Assembly (NCBI GenBank): GCA_017469645.1
Contig: JAFUFY010000030.1
Location: forward strand, 1 to 64,000
Length of the DNA stretch: 64,000 nt
Source of the DNA: Campylobacter sp.
GTDB lineage: Bacteria > Campylobacterota > Campylobacteria > Campylobacterales > Campylobacteraceae
Reading direction: 5' to 3'
Numbering within the stretch: position 1 is the stretch's first letter; the number at the start of each line of letters is the position of its first letter. The notes below the pieces were generated by a model, which was given only the letters and a program-made list of their open reading frames with translations, did no database searches and was not told the DNA's origin. Position numbers and translations under genes: made by a program. Shown here in pieces: positions 56,630 to 64,000 of this stretch.

Positions 56630-57239
56630 TATAGGCAACACTACGGCTAAATTTTATAAAGACGGCGTTGTTAGATATATGGAAAATTCGCAGTTTGAAA
56701 GCTACGAACCAAGCGAGCGAATTTATTTTATAAGCGTAAATGCCAAATTTAAAGAAAAACTTGAAAAAAATGATTTATTTTTTGATTTAGAACCATTTTA
56801 TGAGTTAAATACCGAATATAAAGGGCTTGGTATCGATAGGGTCGCAGCATGCACCGAGATCAAAGACGGCGTCATCGTCGATGCAGGAACGGCTATAACG
56901 CTTGATTTAATGGAAAATTCACGCCACAAAGGTGGTGTTATAATGCCCGGAATTTACACATTTTTAAATTCATACGCCGAGATTTCGCCACGCCTAAATG
57001 TCGTGTTAAATACGCAGATTGATTTAGAAAAACTGCCAAATCGTACGGTCGATGCGGTAAGCTACGGGCTTATTAAAAGCGTGATTTTGCTTATTAAAGA
57101 TTTTGCAAAAGATAGAAAAATTTATTTTACGGGCGGAGACGGACATTATTTGTCGCGGTTTTTTTCAAATTCGATTTACGATAGAAATTTGATTTTTCGC
57201 TCAATGCTAAATTTGCTAAAACAAAAGGATATAAAATGA
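56616..57239 (+). CDS. coaX: Type III pantothenate kinase
   Basis: The 207-residue ASKHA-fold kinase has TLCDIGNTTAKFY, GLGIDRVAA and DAGTAITLDL. It phosphorylates pantothenate, the first step of coenzyme A synthesis, downstream of PanC (43428). It overlaps hisG by 4 nt. Confidence 0.9.
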   Translation: MTLCDIGNTTAKFYKDGVVRYMENSQFESYEPSERIYFISVNAKFKEKLEKNDLFFDLEPFYELNTEYKGLGIDRVAACTEIKDGVIVDAGTAITLDLMENSRHKGGVIMPGIYTFLNSYAEISPRLNVVLNTQIDLEKLPNRTVDAVSYGLIKSVILLIKDFAKDRKIYFTGGDGHYLSRFFSNSIYDRNLIFRSMLNLLKQKDIK

Positions 57240-57850
57240 TAACCGTTGCACTTCCAAAAGGTCGCATTGCTGATGATACTTTGGCGATTTTTAGAAAAAT
57301 TTTTGGACTTGATTTTAAATTTGAAGATAGAAAACTCATAATGAGCGAAGGAAATTTTAAATTCCTTTATGTGCGAAACCAAGATATACCGACTTATGTC
57401 GTCGGAGGGGCTGCTGACATCGGCGTAGTTGGGCTTGATGTGCTTGAAGAACACCGTCCTGATGTGCTAAGATTGCTTGATTTAAAAATCGGAAAATGCA
57501 AGGTTTGCGTTGGTATCAAAAACGAAACTGAGCTAAATTACGGCGTTCCTGGCATAAAAATCGCAACGAAAATGCCAAATATCGCAAGGGAGTATTTCGC
57601 TCAAAAGGCGATTGCGGTAAGCATTATCAAACTTTACGGCTCGATTGAACTTGCACCTTTAATCGGTCTAGCGGACGCTATCGTCGATAATGTCGAAACC
57701 GGCACAACGCTAAAACAAAACGGACTAAAAGTCGCCGAGACGATAATGGAAAGCTCAGCACATTTAATCGCGAATCGAAATAGTTTTGTTATCAAACGAG
57801 ATGAAATTCTTGATCTGCGAGAAAAAATCGCTAGGGAGATTGGTTTGTAA
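57236..57850 (+). CDS. hisG: ATP phosphoribosyltransferase, short form
   Basis: The 204-residue enzyme starts histidine synthesis. It shows ITVALPKGRI, DIPTYVVGGAADIGVVG and DAIVDNVETGTTLKQNG. It lacks the C-terminal regulatory domain of long HisG (about 300 residues). Short forms need HisZ as a partner, and none is in this window. Confidence 0.92.
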   Translation: MITVALPKGRIADDTLAIFRKIFGLDFKFEDRKLIMSEGNFKFLYVRNQDIPTYVVGGAADIGVVGLDVLEEHRPDVLRLLDLKIGKCKVCVGIKNETELNYGVPGIKIATKMPNIAREYFAQKAIAVSIIKLYGSIELAPLIGLADAIVDNVETGTTLKQNGLKVAETIMESSAHLIANRNSFVIKRDEILDLREKIAREIGL

Positions 57851-57859
57851 AATCGAACC

Positions 57860-57900
57860 AGCCTAGCTTTTTCGCCCTGCGAACTCGGATAGACGAATTT
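57860..57900 (-). repeat. Truncated copy of the structured repeat
   Basis: AGCCTAGCTTTTTCG just after hisG matches the conserved end of the 98-bp repeat in reverse. The rest is not recognisable. Confidence 0.45.
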
Positions 57901-57949
57901 AGTTAATCAAATGATTAAAAATGATAAATTTAATAAATGTAAAAATTTG

Positions 57950-57982
57950 GTGGGCAAGGATACCCACCATACGGTGCTGTCT
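57950..57982 (+). repeat. Left inverted repeat of the two-gene membrane cassette
   Basis: GGTGGGCAAGGATACCCACC followed by ATACGGTGCTGTC. It contains its own hairpin (GGTGGG/CCCACC) and is repeated inverted at about 59213-59246. Confidence 0.65.
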
Positions 57983-58002
57983 TTTTAGAAAACGAAAAAG
58001 AT

Positions 58003-58221
58003 ATGAGAGAAAATTTAAGCGAACTCTATGATGATACGACAAAAGCCAAAAACTACATAGCTAGACTTAATGAAAACGGAGAAAAAAGCAAAATAGAACT
58101 TTTAAATTCGCTTATAAAAACCATACAAAAAAAGCAAGACTTATCAGAGCATATTTTAGAAGCTAAATTTATGCTAATTAAGGCAAATCTAATGGCAGGA
58201 CAGGATAAGGTTTGTAAATGA
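58003..58221 (+). CDS. Small helical hypothetical protein of the cassette
   Basis: The 72-residue, highly charged helical protein starts at ATG 58003 and overlaps the next gene by 4 nt (ATGA). There are heptad-like leucines and isoleucines and no known motif. The two genes are likely translated together. Confidence 0.6.
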   Translation: MRENLSELYDDTTKAKNYIARLNENGEKSKIELLNSLIKTIQKKQDLSEHILEAKFMLIKANLMAGQDKVCK

Positions 58222-59162
58222 AAGGGTTAGATATGGAAAATAATAGTGGTAAAAAATTTATCAAACGCAAACAAAAGCAAGAAGCTTGGAGTGAAAAAGC
58301 TAGACAAGCTACTTTAAGAGCAGAAGAAAAAATGAAAAAAACTGCTCCAAAAATAGAAGAAAGAGAAATAAAATATCAACAAGATTTAGAATTTAATAAT
58401 CCAAATTTTAGGGATTACGATGAAAATCCGTTAATTATCAAAAATTACGAAATATTATATCAACAATTAATTTTTATTTGTCCTTTAATTTTTAGCTTAG
58501 TTGTTGCTTTTAATGTACTTATGATTTTTGATAGTGGAGCCTTTGAAATTCAATCAATTATTTTTGGCATATTTTTATTGAGTGTTCTTATTGTTCTGTT
58601 TTTTAATAATGACAAAAGTAAAAATAATTTGATTTACTTTAAGAACGATTTTATAGAATTTATTGATAACGGAATATCAAAAAAAACTAGCGATGACAGT
58701 AACTTAAATAAATTTATATGCAAATCAGTATCTGAATTTGGTTTAGAAAATGAAAAAATAAATTTTGACACAAAAATAGTTTTTTATTTTTTAGGTGCGA
58801 TTTTTATACTAAATATCATAGTTGGAAGCGATAGTAAAGCCACAATGGTAGGAAATATACTATTTATTTTATCCTTTTTTATATCTTTTGTTTTAGGTAA
58901 CTATTTGACAAAAATTATTCTTGCATTTTTACTTTCAAAAGTTGGCGATAGATATATATCGATGTATCAAGCAATTATCATAGATAAACCTTTTTTTAAA
59001 GATTTAAATGTATTACCAAAAATGTTCAAAATTCATCAACCAGCTCGTTATTATATCATTATTACTTTTAGTAAGTCCGAATATATGCAAATTAAAAACT
59101 GGTTTTTAACAAGAAAAAATATCAATATTGATAACATTAAAAAAAGCTATTTACCATTATAG
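58218..59162 (+). CDS. Hypothetical protein with four membrane segments
   Basis: The 314-residue protein has a basic, Lys/Gln/Glu-rich N-terminal region (about 10-55). Paired membrane helices lie at about 79-100 and 107-125, a soluble loop follows, and a second pair lies at about 188-204 and 211-240. A basic C-terminal domain with YYIIITFSKSEYMQIKNWF ends it. ATG 58218 overlaps the small gene; ATG 58233 is also possible. A/T-rich with many ATA codons. Family unknown. Confidence 0.65.
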   Translation: MKGLDMENNSGKKFIKRKQKQEAWSEKARQATLRAEEKMKKTAPKIEEREIKYQQDLEFNNPNFRDYDENPLIIKNYEILYQQLIFICPLIFSLVVAFNVLMIFDSGAFEIQSIIFGIFLLSVLIVLFFNNDKSKNNLIYFKNDFIEFIDNGISKKTSDDSNLNKFICKSVSEFGLENEKINFDTKIVFYFLGAIFILNIIVGSDSKATMVGNILFILSFFISFVLGNYLTKIILAFLLSKVGDRYISMYQAIIIDKPFFKDLNVLPKMFKIHQPARYYIIITFSKSEYMQIKNWFLTRKNINIDNIKKSYLPL

Positions 59163-59212
59163 CTGGAAAAGGAGAACAAAAAATGGGAAATTTAACATAT
59201 TCGAGAAAATAT

Positions 59213-59246
59213 AAGGCAGTATCGTAGGGTGGGCATCCTTGCCCAC
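59213..59246 (-). repeat. Right inverted repeat of the two-gene membrane cassette
   Basis: On the minus strand it reads GGTGGGCAAGGATGCCCACC then CTACGATACTGCC, an imperfect inverted copy of 57950-57982. Confidence 0.65.
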
Positions 59247-59278
59247 CAAAAATAACACAAATATTACTCATTATATAG

Positions 59279-59394
59279 ATTAATTATTTTATTATCAATC
59301 AAGCTTTCATAATTAGCCACAAAAAGTATCATAAAATGGGCGTTCTTGCCCGTAAAATTTAACAAATATAAAGATAATTTTAAAACCAAATTTG
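59279..59394 (+). repeat. 116-bp direct repeat, left copy
   Basis: Begins ATTAATTATTTTATTATC and ends ACCAAATTTG. It matches 60355-60470 with about four mismatches by eye. It carries a short hairpin, GGGCGTTCTTGCCC. Confidence 0.85.
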
Positions 59395-59459
59395 AAACTA
59401 TAAAATAAACCGTGTAAATAATTTACAGCTTTAAATTCTCAAATAAAAAAGTTAAAATT

Positions 59460-59539
59460 CAAAGCAAGATTAAATTAAAGGATTTATATTATGTCATTAC
59501 TTAACAAATAAGAATTATATTTTTTTAAATCTTGCTTTG
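59460..59539. repeat. Inverted repeat around the end of the small peptide ORF
   Basis: CAAAGCAAGATT (59460-59471) and AATCTTGCTTTG (59528-59539) form a perfect 12-bp inverted repeat. It lies downstream of higA on the minus strand and may end that transcript. Confidence 0.5.
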
Positions 59540-59601
59540 ATTTCATTAACTGTTCCGTATAGTGTCGCAGTAAATAGAATTAGCGATAGTAGTTTTTTTA
59601 T
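59515..59601 (-). CDS. Possible 28-residue membrane peptide with ATA start
   Basis: Directly after the higA stop, AAAGGATAATCA precedes the frame ATA AAA AAA CTA. It reads (M/I)KKLLSLILFTATLYGT then VNEIKARFKKI and stops at TAA. It looks like a single-helix membrane peptide with a basic tail. The start would be AUA, which is very rare, so it may be a gene whose ATG has mutated. Confidence 0.35.
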   Translation of the reverse strand: MKKLLSLILFTATLYGTVNEIKARFKKI

Positions 59602-59611
59602 TGATTATCCT

Positions 59612-59932
59612 TTAATTTGCTACTGGTGTATTTATCGGTGCGACATTAAAATTTACTATCTTTTTACCACACGCTTTTAAGTAATTAACGATTGTTCCGT
59701 ATTTCAAATTTAGGTTACCACTTTCAATTCTAGCAACTGCTGATTGCTTTACGCCCATTTTCTCTGCAAGTTGAGCTTGTGTTAAATTTGCTTCTTGTCT
59801 AGCATCTATAAGCGAGATTATGAGATTATACTCGTCTTGCAACTCATCATAGAGCTTTTTGACTTCTGCATTATTTTCCAAAATATCTTTTTTAACATCT
59901 TCAAATTTTAAAGATTTAGTTCTTATTCGCAT
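59612..59932 (-). CDS. higA: HigA-type XRE antitoxin
   Basis: The 106-residue protein has a helical N-terminal region and a C-terminal HTH_3 domain (ARQEANLTQAQLAEKMGVKQ, SAVARIESGNLNLKYGTIVNYL). It is encoded after the toxin and overlaps it by 17 nt, the usual order of higBA. It should neutralise the toxin and repress the operon. Confidence 0.85.
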   Translation of the reverse strand: MRIRTKSLKFEDVKKDILENNAEVKKLYDELQDEYNLIISLIDARQEANLTQAQLAEKMGVKQSAVARIESGNLNLKYGTIVNYLKACGKKIVNFNVAPINTPVAN

Positions 59933-60248
59933 CTTTCCACTCCTTTAACCTTTTTAACGCTAATTCGATTTTATCGCTTGGCGTTTTCTGCGTTTTCTTT
60001 ACGAAGCTAGTTAGGTTTATAATTTTCTTACCTATTTCGTAAGCATAAAGGCTTCTTGCTATATCGTTTTCTGCCCTTATGCGAATTTCAAATATTCCGT
60101 CCCTTAAAGGTTCGGTTATTTTACCCTTTGCGTTATTGCCTTTTTCTTTTAAGACATCTAAAAGCATAAGACCACGAGCTAATAAATGTGATGGTAGCTC
60201 GTAAAATTCGCCTTTTGAATTATCATCGCTAAATATAATTTCCCACAT
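59916..60248 (-). CDS. higB: HigB/RelE-type toxin
   Basis: The 110-residue phage-derived Gp49-like protein has SHLLARGLMLLDVLKEKG, ITEPLRDGIFEIRIRAENDIARSLYAY (in parts) and NLTSFVKKTQKTPSDKIELA. This is the pattern of HigB toxins that cut mRNA on the ribosome. It is the first gene of the module. Confidence 0.87.
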   Translation of the reverse strand: MWEIIFSDDNSKGEFYELPSHLLARGLMLLDVLKEKGNNAKGKITEPLRDGIFEIRIRAENDIARSLYAYEIGKKIINLTSFVKKTQKTPSDKIELALKRLKEWKDANKN

Positions 60249-60273
60249 TGGTAAAACCCTAAAATTTTGCAGA

Positions 60274-60293
60274 TTATAACATTGAAGTTATAA
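60274..60293. promoter_or_regulatory. Palindromic operator and -10 box of higBA
   Basis: TTATAAC-N6-GTTATAA is a perfect 7-bp-arm palindrome overlapping a minus-strand TATAAT (60273-60278), 26 nt before the higB ATG. It is a good candidate for the HigA binding site. Confidence 0.55.
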
Positions 60294-60354
60294 AAAGAAC
60301 TTTAAATTTGTTTGCTTATTATACTATAATAGCCGACAACTATGCCTAAAATAA

Positions 60355-60470
60355 ATTAATTATTTTATCATCAATCAAACTTTCATAATTAGCCACAAAA
60401 AGTATCATAAAATGGGCGTTCTTGCCCATAAAATTTAACAAATATAAATATAATTTTAAAACCAAATTTG
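60355..60470 (+). repeat. 116-bp direct repeat, right copy
   Basis: Same length and orientation as 59279-59394. The two copies bracket higBA and the small peptide ORF. Confidence 0.85.
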
Positions 60471-60488
60471 CCTAAATTTAGGCAAATT
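60465..60488 (-). terminator. Palindrome over the nadD-rsfS stop
   Basis: AATTTGCC-TAAATTTA-GGCAAATT is a full palindrome covering the stop codon at 60478-60480. Confidence 0.5.
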
Positions 60489-61371
60489 CACCTTTTTTTA
60501 GTTTTTCCAAAAACTCTTCGATATTGTATTTTGCACGGTAGCGTTCGTCCATTAAGTGAATTATAATATCGCCCAAATCCACAACGCTCCACTCATCGCT
60601 ACTTTCAATCGCCAAAAACTCTTCGCCCAAAGGTTTTAAAACGCTTTTTAACTCATCGATTAGCGCTAAGCCATGACGGCCTGTCAAAGTGGTAGCAATG
60701 ACTACAAATTTAGCGATATAATCTTTCTCGCTCATATCGATGATTTCGACATTTTCGGCTTTTTTGTCATTTAAAATTTCTGCGATTTTTTCGGCTCGTT
60801 GTTTTGCTGAATTTTCACTCATTTTTTGATCTCCGTAAAATTTTATAACTTCATCTTTTATCAAATTTGGAATTTCACCTTTCAAATTCGACCTAAAAAA
60901 CGATGACGACATATTAACATTTAAATCCATTTTTTGCAAATTTACGCCGTGAATTTGGTTCGGAATTTCCACGCCACCACGAGCAAAAACCACAAATTTA
61001 ACCAAATTTTTAAGCTCGTCAAATTTGTGCCATTTGTCTAAATCTGCCAAATTATCGGCTCCGATGATAAGATAAATTTCGCTTTTTGGATATTTTGAAA
61101 GCAAAAAATTTACACTTTTTATGCTTGGCACTTTTTCATTTTGCAAAATTTCAAAATTGCAAATTTGCACTTTTTCTAAATTTCCCCAAAGTTTTTTTAC
61201 CCATTTTAGCCTTAAATTCGGCGGTGCAGAAAATTTTTCTTTAAACGGATTTAAAAATGTCGGCATTATAACAAGCAAATCGATATTTAAATTTGCTAAA
61301 ACCGAGCGAACTATTTTCTCGTGTCCGGCGTGTGGCGGGTCGAAACTACCGCCAAATAGTGCTATTTTCAT
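60478..61371 (-). CDS. nadD-rsfS: Fused NadD nucleotidyltransferase and RsfS ribosome-silencing factor
   Basis: One 297-residue frame holds two proteins usually encoded separately. Residues 1 to about 180 are nicotinate-mononucleotide adenylyltransferase (GGSFDPPHAGH, IIGADNLADLDKW, SSSFFRS). Residues about 184-297 are RsfS (RAEKIAEILNDKKAENVEI, DEWSVVDLGDIIIHLM, RAKYNIEEFL). The junction reads FYGDQKMSEN. GGAG lies 8 nt before that internal ATG (60822), so free RsfS could also be made. NadD makes NAD; RsfS blocks subunit joining on L14. Confidence 0.88.
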   Translation of the reverse strand: MKIALFGGSFDPPHAGHEKIVRSVLANLNIDLLVIMPTFLNPFKEKFSAPPNLRLKWVKKLWGNLEKVQICNFEILQNEKVPSIKSVNFLLSKYPKSEIYLIIGADNLADLDKWHKFDELKNLVKFVVFARGGVEIPNQIHGVNLQKMDLNVNMSSSFFRSNLKGEIPNLIKDEVIKFYGDQKMSENSAKQRAEKIAEILNDKKAENVEIIDMSEKDYIAKFVVIATTLTGRHGLALIDELKSVLKPLGEEFLAIESSDEWSVVDLGDIIIHLMDERYRAKYNIEEFLEKLKKGEFA

Positions 61372-61446
61372 ATTTTTTACCCGTTTAACCTAATTTAAAT
61401 TCCAAATTTAGTAAAATTGCGTGAATTATACCTAAAAGGATATTAT

Positions 61447-62445
61447 ATGGCACTAAAAGTTGCAATAAACGGCTTTGGCAGAATCGGCAGGTGTGTGGCT
61501 AGAATCGCACTAAATAGAGATGATATAGAAGTTGTCGCTATCAACGATACCGCTAAACGGGAAGTTACAAGATACTTACTTCAATACGACACCGTGCATG
61601 GCGAATTTAATAAAAAAGTTGAGGTTATAGATGATGATTATATCGCAGTTGATGGCAAAAAAATCAGAGTTTATAGCACAAGAGACGCAAATGAGCTTGA
61701 TTACGCAGGACTAGGTGCCCAGGTGGTTTTAGAATGCACCGGAGCTTTTTTAACAACCGAAAAATGCCAACCATTTTTAAACAACGGCATTAAAAAAGTC
61801 GTTATGAGCGCACCTGCAAAAGACGATACGCCGACATTTGTAATGGGCGTAAATCACGAAACTTACGCAGGTCAGGCTATCATCTCAAATGCAAGTTGCA
61901 CCACAAACTGCCTTGGACCGATTGCAAAAGTCCTTGATGACGAACTTGGCATAGAAAAAGGTTTAATGACGACAATCCACGCTTACACAAACGGACAAAG
62001 CTTGGTTGATGTTAAATGTCGTGATTTCCGTAGAAGCAGAGCGGCAGCTTGTAATATAATCCCAACAACAACAGGTGCTGCAAAAGCCATAAATTTGGTG
62101 CTTCCGCAACTAAAAGGCAAAATGCATGGACAAAGCGTAAGAGTGCCTGTGCCAAATGTTTCTATGGTGGATTTAAATGTCGTTACCAAAAAAGAGACAA
62201 CCGCAGCCGAACTAAATGAAATTTTTAGAAAATATGCTAATGGCGCTATGAAAGGCATTTTGCTAGTTGATGATGATCAAAGAGTTTCGACTGATTTTTG
62301 CACAAATGCCTATTCAAGCATAGTTGCTAGTGATTTAACGCAAGTAATTTGCGGAAATTTGATAAAAGTTATGAGCTGGTATGATAACGAATGGGGTTAT
62401 AGCCACCGCCTAATCGATCTAGCAGTTCATGCGATGAAAAAATAA
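61447..62445 (+). CDS. gapA: Glyceraldehyde-3-phosphate dehydrogenase, type I
   Basis: The protein has 332 residues from ATG 61447, with AAAAGGA upstream; an upstream in-frame start is unlikely. NAD motif INGFGRIGR, catalytic Cys in [12 protein letters not shown], and [12 protein letters not shown] are present. It starts the gap-pgk-tpiA operon. In Campylobacter this set mainly serves gluconeogenesis because phosphofructokinase is usually absent (family knowledge). Confidence 0.96.
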   Translation: MALKVAINGFGRIGRCVARIALNRDDIEVVAINDTAKREVTRYLLQYDTVHGEFNKKVEVIDDDYIAVDGKKIRVYSTRDANELDYAGLGAQVVLECTGAFLTTEKCQPFLNNGIKKVVMSAPAKDDTPTFVMGVNHETYAGQAIISNASCTTNCLGPIAKVLDDELGIEKGLMTTIHAYTNGQSLVDVKCRDFRRSRAAACNIIPTTTGAAKAINLVLPQLKGKMHGQSVRVPVPNVSMVDLNVVTKKETTAAELNEIFRKYANGAMKGILLVDDDQRVSTDFCTNAYSSIVASDLTQVICGNLIKVMSWYDNEWGYSHRLIDLAVHAMKK

Positions 62446-62455
62446 GGTTCGTAAA

Positions 62456-63658
62456 ATGAGTGAAATTTTATCAATCAAAGATCTTAAACTAAAAAGTGGC
62501 GATAAAGTTTTTATTAGGTGCGATTTTAATGTGCCTATGGACGAGTTTTTAAATATCACAGACGATCGCCGAATTCGCTCGTCAATTCCTACCATAAAAT
62601 ACTGCTTGGACGAGGGTTGTAGCGTGATTTTGGCTAGTCATTTGGGTCGTCCAAAAAACGGCTTTGAAGAGAAATTTTCACTTCGTCCTGTGGCAAAAAG
62701 ACTTTCAAGATTTTTGGATCGTGAAGTCAAATTCGTAAATGACATAGCAGGATATGATGCCAAAATGGCTGTAAATTCGCTAGAAAAGGGCGAAGTTTTA
62801 TTGCTTGATAACTTACGATTTGAAAAAGGCGAAACCAAAAATGATGAAGAATTGGCCAAAAAACTTGCCGAATTTGCCGATTTTTACATAAATGACGCAT
62901 TTGGCGTTTGCCACAGAGCGCACTCTTCTGTGGAAGCTATTACTAGATTTTTTGATAAAGAACACAAAGCAGCGGGATTTTTGCTGATGAAGGAAGTGCA
63001 GTTTGCAAGAGATCTTATCAAACGCCCAGCTCGTCCTTTTGTAGCCGTAACGGGCGGTAGCAAGGTAAGCGGAAAGCTTCAAGCTTTAAAAAATTTGCTA
63101 CCAAAAGTCGATAAACTCATCATCGGCGGCGGTATGGCATTTACATTTTTAAAAGCCGTGGGTTATGACATAGGAAATTCGCTTTTAGAAGAAGATTTGA
63201 TAGAAGAAGCAAAAAATATTTTGCGAAAAGGCAAGGAATTAGGCGTTAAAATTTATATTCCGGTTGATGTGATTGCGGCACAAAGCTGCTCACAAGATGC
63301 GGTTATGCGTTTTGTAACCGTGCAAGAAATTCCAAGCGGTTGGATGGGGCTAGACATCGGTCCTGCGACTGTGGCACTTTTTAAAGAAGCGTTAGAAGAC
63401 GCTCAAACTATTTGGTGGAATGGACCTATGGGCGTTTTTGAAATCGATAAATTTGCAAGAGGTAGTTTTAGGATAAGCCACGCAATCGCCGAAAGCCACG
63501 CTACGACGGTCGTTGGCGGTGGCGATACTGCCGATGTCGCCCAAAGAGCAGGGGACGCTGATGAGATGACATTTATCTCAACAGGCGGTGGAGCAAGTTT
63601 AGAGCTAATCGAAGGAAAAGAGCTTCCGGGCGTAAAAGTTTTAACTACGGAAGAATAA
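62456..63658 (+). CDS. pgk: Phosphoglycerate kinase
   Basis: The 400-residue kinase has [45 protein letters not shown] and the nucleotide motif [15 protein letters not shown]. It follows gapA by 10 nt. Confidence 0.96.
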   Translation: MSEILSIKDLKLKSGDKVFIRCDFNVPMDEFLNITDDRRIRSSIPTIKYCLDEGCSVILASHLGRPKNGFEEKFSLRPVAKRLSRFLDREVKFVNDIAGYDAKMAVNSLEKGEVLLLDNLRFEKGETKNDEELAKKLAEFADFYINDAFGVCHRAHSSVEAITRFFDKEHKAAGFLLMKEVQFARDLIKRPARPFVAVTGGSKVSGKLQALKNLLPKVDKLIIGGGMAFTFLKAVGYDIGNSLLEEDLIEEAKNILRKGKELGVKIYIPVDVIAAQSCSQDAVMRFVTVQEIPSGWMGLDIGPATVALFKEALEDAQTIWWNGPMGVFEIDKFARGSFRISHAIAESHATTVVGGGDTADVAQRAGDADEMTFISTGGGASLELIEGKELPGVKVLTTEE

Positions 63659-63661
63659 ATT

Positions 63662-64000
63662 ATGATTTTTGCGGCGAATTTAAAGTGTAATCACACAAGG
63701 GCTAGTTTTGGCGAGTATTGCGAATTTTTAAATGCAAATTTGGGCGATGAAATTTTATCAAAGCACGAAATTTTGGTATTTCCACCGGCTACGGCTCTAA
63801 ATTTAGCAAAGCATAAATTTACCCAAGGCGCACAAAATTTCTATCCGTGCGAAAAAGGTAGTTTCACGGGCGAAATCGGCAAAGAAATGCTAGGTGAATT
63901 TGGCATTTCTTGCGTTTTAATCGGACATAGCGAAAGACGCGAAATTTTGGGCGAAACAGACGAGTTAATCGCAAAAAAATTCGAATTTGCAAAATCGCAG
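63662..64000 (+). CDS. tpiA: Triosephosphate isomerase, 5' part only
   Basis: ATG 63662 lies 3 nt after the pgk stop. The visible 113 residues include the catalytic Lys in AANLKCN and the catalytic His in [13 protein letters not shown]. The frame runs off the right edge before the catalytic Glu and loop 6. Confidence 0.93.
   Translation, partial: MIFAANLKCNHTRASFGEYCEFLNANLGDEILSKHEILVFPPATALNLAKHKFTQGAQNFYPCEKGSFTGEIGKEMLGEFGISCVLIGHSERREILGETDELIAKKFEFAKSQ

Noticed and set aside
1..64000. rRNA or tRNA genes
   Set aside because: I saw no rRNA stretches and no clear cloverleaf with T-loop and acceptor pairing in the gaps; a tRNA scan would settle this.

Overview
The window is AT-rich bacterial chromosome from a Campylobacter (Campylobacterota). 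Two things point there. The gene neighbourhoods are typical of the genus: bamA-tyrA-M23 peptidase-lpxC-tsaB-thrB-ylxR-infB-rbfA-rimP; sppA-aminofutalosine deaminase-aroQ-pepQ-folK-flhG; nusA-HP0268-miaB; tilS-rimO-panC-prfB; aroE-SPOR-glyA-lysS-fur-cvpA-gatC; nadD/rsfS-gap-pgk-tpiA. Many small conserved proteins of that group also appear between them. The species cannot be named from the sequence. The flagellar gene flhF is missing from its usual place, its partner flhG is an eroded orphan, and a pilT lies between cvpA and gatC. Together these suggest a non-flagellated, possibly twitching lineage of the ureolyticus/gracilis/hominis kind (inference).

Layout: 1-4.8 kb glycosyltransferase start, recO, accD, rlmH, dksA, a membrane protein and dusB. 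4.8-15.6 kb envelope, amino-acid and translation genes, with infB interrupted by an in-frame TAA. 15.6-17.4 kb an inserted AAA-ATPase/RloB pair resembling AbiL-type phage defence. 17.4-24.2 kb ribD, sppA, futalosine-pathway deaminase, aroQ, pepQ, folK, orphan flhG and a LOG-family gene. 24.2-29.3 kb an accessory operon: consensus sigma70 promoter, short leader peptide, NitT/TauT-type ABC importer, and a CooS homologue in which one C-cluster cysteine is aspartate. 29.3-36.1 kb mnmA, metE, a lipoprotein, an SDR enzyme and a membrane protein, with several copies of a roughly 98-bp structured repeat and a 12-C tract. 36.1-57.9 kb mostly housekeeping genes, with an inserted HARE-HTH/nuclease-like gene. 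57.9-60.5 kb a repeat-rich accessory block: a two-gene membrane cassette between inverted repeats, then a HigB/HigA module between 116-bp direct repeats. 60.5-64 kb a fused nadD-rsfS and the gap-pgk-tpiA glycolytic operon.

The strongest candidates for something new are the deviant CooS plus ABC transporter operon (24.5-29.3 kb), the split infB, the orphan FlhG without its FlhF-activating N-terminus, the covarying structured repeat family, and the NadD-RsfS fusion with an internal ribosome-binding site. Composition and function statements are by eye; no search or alignment program was run.
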